DNA of 64,000 nucleotides. It comes from Andrena cerasifolii (taxonomy: Eukaryota > Arthropoda > Insecta > Hymenoptera > Andrenidae). The stretch spans positions 13,888,001 through 13,952,000 of the forward strand of contig NC_135121.1 of NCBI RefSeq assembly GCF_050908995.1, in the 5' to 3' direction. The position numbers and the translations under genes were made by a program. The notes beneath the pieces were generated by a model, which did not search any database, was not told where the DNA came from, and was given only the letters and a program-made list of their open reading frames with translations. This document shows, piece after piece, positions 62,291-64,000 of the stretch (positions are counted from its first letter, which is position 1; every line of letters begins with the position of its first letter).

Positions 62291-64000
62291 GGCTCCCTAC
62301 CCAGCCCTCCTGTCCCCCTTTTTTAATTTTTGAAATTTTCCAGCCTCAGTCTCATTTTTAGCACCGCCAAACTCGCATCGGTCCGCCACCATGCTTTACG
62401 CGCCCGCCCTAATCTATCCCCAACCAATACTAACACCCGGGACAATTTGAAAAGTGGAATGCGTCGTGTCGGTATAAGTCAACAGAAATATTGTTAAGAG
62501 AAGGCACCGTGGTAAAGAGATTTAAAAAAATCGGTAAGTTCTGTCCTTTATGCACAATCACCCCTGTATCTTTTGAACGCGTTAATTGCCGAAGCTAGAA
62601 TTCTATATTTGGCGTCTTTCCACACTCCTCGAAATACCCACCAACTTTCATCTCGTTCGGCCACCGGTTCCTTTCGGAAGTACAGCCAATCGTGCAGTAC
62701 TCGATAAAAAGGCGCCCAGATTCCGCGCGATGCTCGTATAAACTCGGTGTCCACGAACGAGGGAACGAACGGGTGATCGCATAGGCATAGGCCCATAGTC
62801 AATGCCGAGCGAAGGCACGCACGTGGGCGCTGTATCCTTATAAGGACGCTCGCCACGAGATTCTTACTTCGTCGAACGTTACCTTATATTTTACCTGGTC
62901 TTACGTCATTCACCAACAATTTCCCTCGCGATTCGTTTTCGCGTCCATCGCGTTGCCAAAGTTTTCACCAACGCTCGCTACTTTAAATTCCGCGCATACG
63001 TACAGTTGCGACTGACCACGGCGACGTTCCGCCGATCGAAGAGGTGCTTCTAAACGAGTATAGGACCGCTGTCTCTTGGCCGAGACAGTGGTTTAGGACA
63101 GTAGATTAGACAGTATTCTCAGCGTTACCTACCAGCTATTCTCGTTGCCACGAAAGATCGTCTGTTCGATCGTCGATGCGGCGAGAAGTTCGAAGGCGAC
63201 GCCGAAGTGATTTATTTACCTTTATTGGTTCGAATTCAATGGCGTTCGAGTTGCATTGTAATACTTGTAATGCGTAATTGACGCGTAGGAGTGCCGCGCC
63301 AAAACCGACGCGACGGTCGCGCAATCCGTCTTACGTTTTTTTCCACGCAACATGTAGGGGCGACGGGGGCAGGTTGTTACAAAGCAGTTTAAATTTCTGT
63401 CGCTTTAGCTAGCACTTCGACGATGAAGTGGCTGATGTGTTTCAAACATACACCGCTGTGTATGATGTTTTTTTGAAGTCTGCTCCGCGTTGCCACGTTA
63501 TTACAGGTTTTTGTGTTTTCGGTGCTAATGGTAACTTTCTTCTTTCCACTTCAATCTTTTCTACCGAACTGTCGGATCAATGTGCGTAAATTAATATTAC
63601 CACGTTTGAATCAGTGTTCCTTTAGCTACAGATTCGTATCAAGAACATAAGAATACACCAAACTGGCATGAACTTATAGCATTTTATACACAATGGTGTC
63701 AACCGGGGCAAGTTGTTGCGCAAGACACGTGGCATGTTGTTACATTGTATTTAGTAATTAATTTATTAATTTAACCCTTTAGTTACCACGGGCCACTGTA
63801 GTAGCTTCCTCCTAAATGATTTTTTGGGCATGGAACGCCACTATAGTGGCTTTCTGCTAAAGATTTTATTAAGAAGCTTTAAAAATGAAACTGATCACTG
63901 AAAAATAAAAAAGCATACAATAAAGAAAATTCAGACGAGAAATAAAACCACTGTAAATATTAGATAATGAAGAATGCAGTTTGCTTGCACTGTCTCTCTC
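62291..64000. other. Non-coding, probably kinesin-13 intron 1
   Basis: No supported exon. One 102-codon minus-strand open frame (62548-62856) is considered in the findings. GGGGCAGGTTGTTAC-type motifs recur at 63365 and 63702. A repeat-like TTTAACCCTTTAGTTACCAC starts at 63771 and runs to the window edge. Confidence 0.4.

Overview
The window is insect nuclear DNA. It carries intron-rich genes with GT-AG splice sites, a cytosolic ribosomal protein gene with one coding intron, long gene-poor GC/CpG-rich stretches full of microsatellites, and many short inverted-repeat (MITE-like) transposons. It contains an intact meiotic MutS homologue MSH5. Drosophila lost MSH4/MSH5, so this is not a Drosophila-like fly. 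A hymenopteran is my best guess from composition and gene style, but nothing in the sequence proves the order.

Layout. 1-3.4 kb: AT-rich then mixed non-coding DNA, probably intron or 3'UTR of scribbler, with a Transib-like foldback element whose ends look like a RAG heptamer. 3.5-6.3 kb (minus strand): one very large low-complexity coding exon of scribbler/brakeless (ZNF608/609 family). 6.4-32.7 kb: about 26 kb with no recognisable coding exon, probably scribbler upstream/intronic/regulatory DNA. It holds a CT/GA tract, several foldback transposons (10.7-12.5 kb, 13.96-15.2 kb, 19.6-20.2 kb) and microsatellites. 32.7-35.3 kb: two compact housekeeping genes on the plus strand, RpS5 (uS7) and the complex I subunit NDUFA5/ND-13B. 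35.3-43.6 kb: non-coding, with a tRNA-like Pol III element and a small MITE. 43.6-50.1 kb: an eight-exon gene of unknown function (1,492 aa, N-terminal myristoylation motif, acidic run, coiled coil). 50.7-56.7 kb: a 13-exon MSH5 gene (876 aa). Two of its introns have been enlarged by transposons. 56.8-57.7 kb: a hAT-like element with a TTAA element nested in it. 58.0-64 kb: the 5'UTR and first coding exon of a kinesin-13 (Klp10A/KIF2) gene that continues past the window, plus a long palindromic repeat at 61.3-62.3 kb.

All multi-exon models were joined by hand. In each one every donor/acceptor pair agrees in reading phase and the total coding length is a multiple of three, which supports the models internally; homology calls are from recognised motifs, not searches. 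The genes do not form an obvious pathway; they look like ordinary neighbours. The most notable content is the transposon layer: several elements keep target-site duplications that can be read off exactly (CGCCG, TTAA, TA and 8 bp), and two separate pairs of TTAA elements sit end to end sharing one TTAA.
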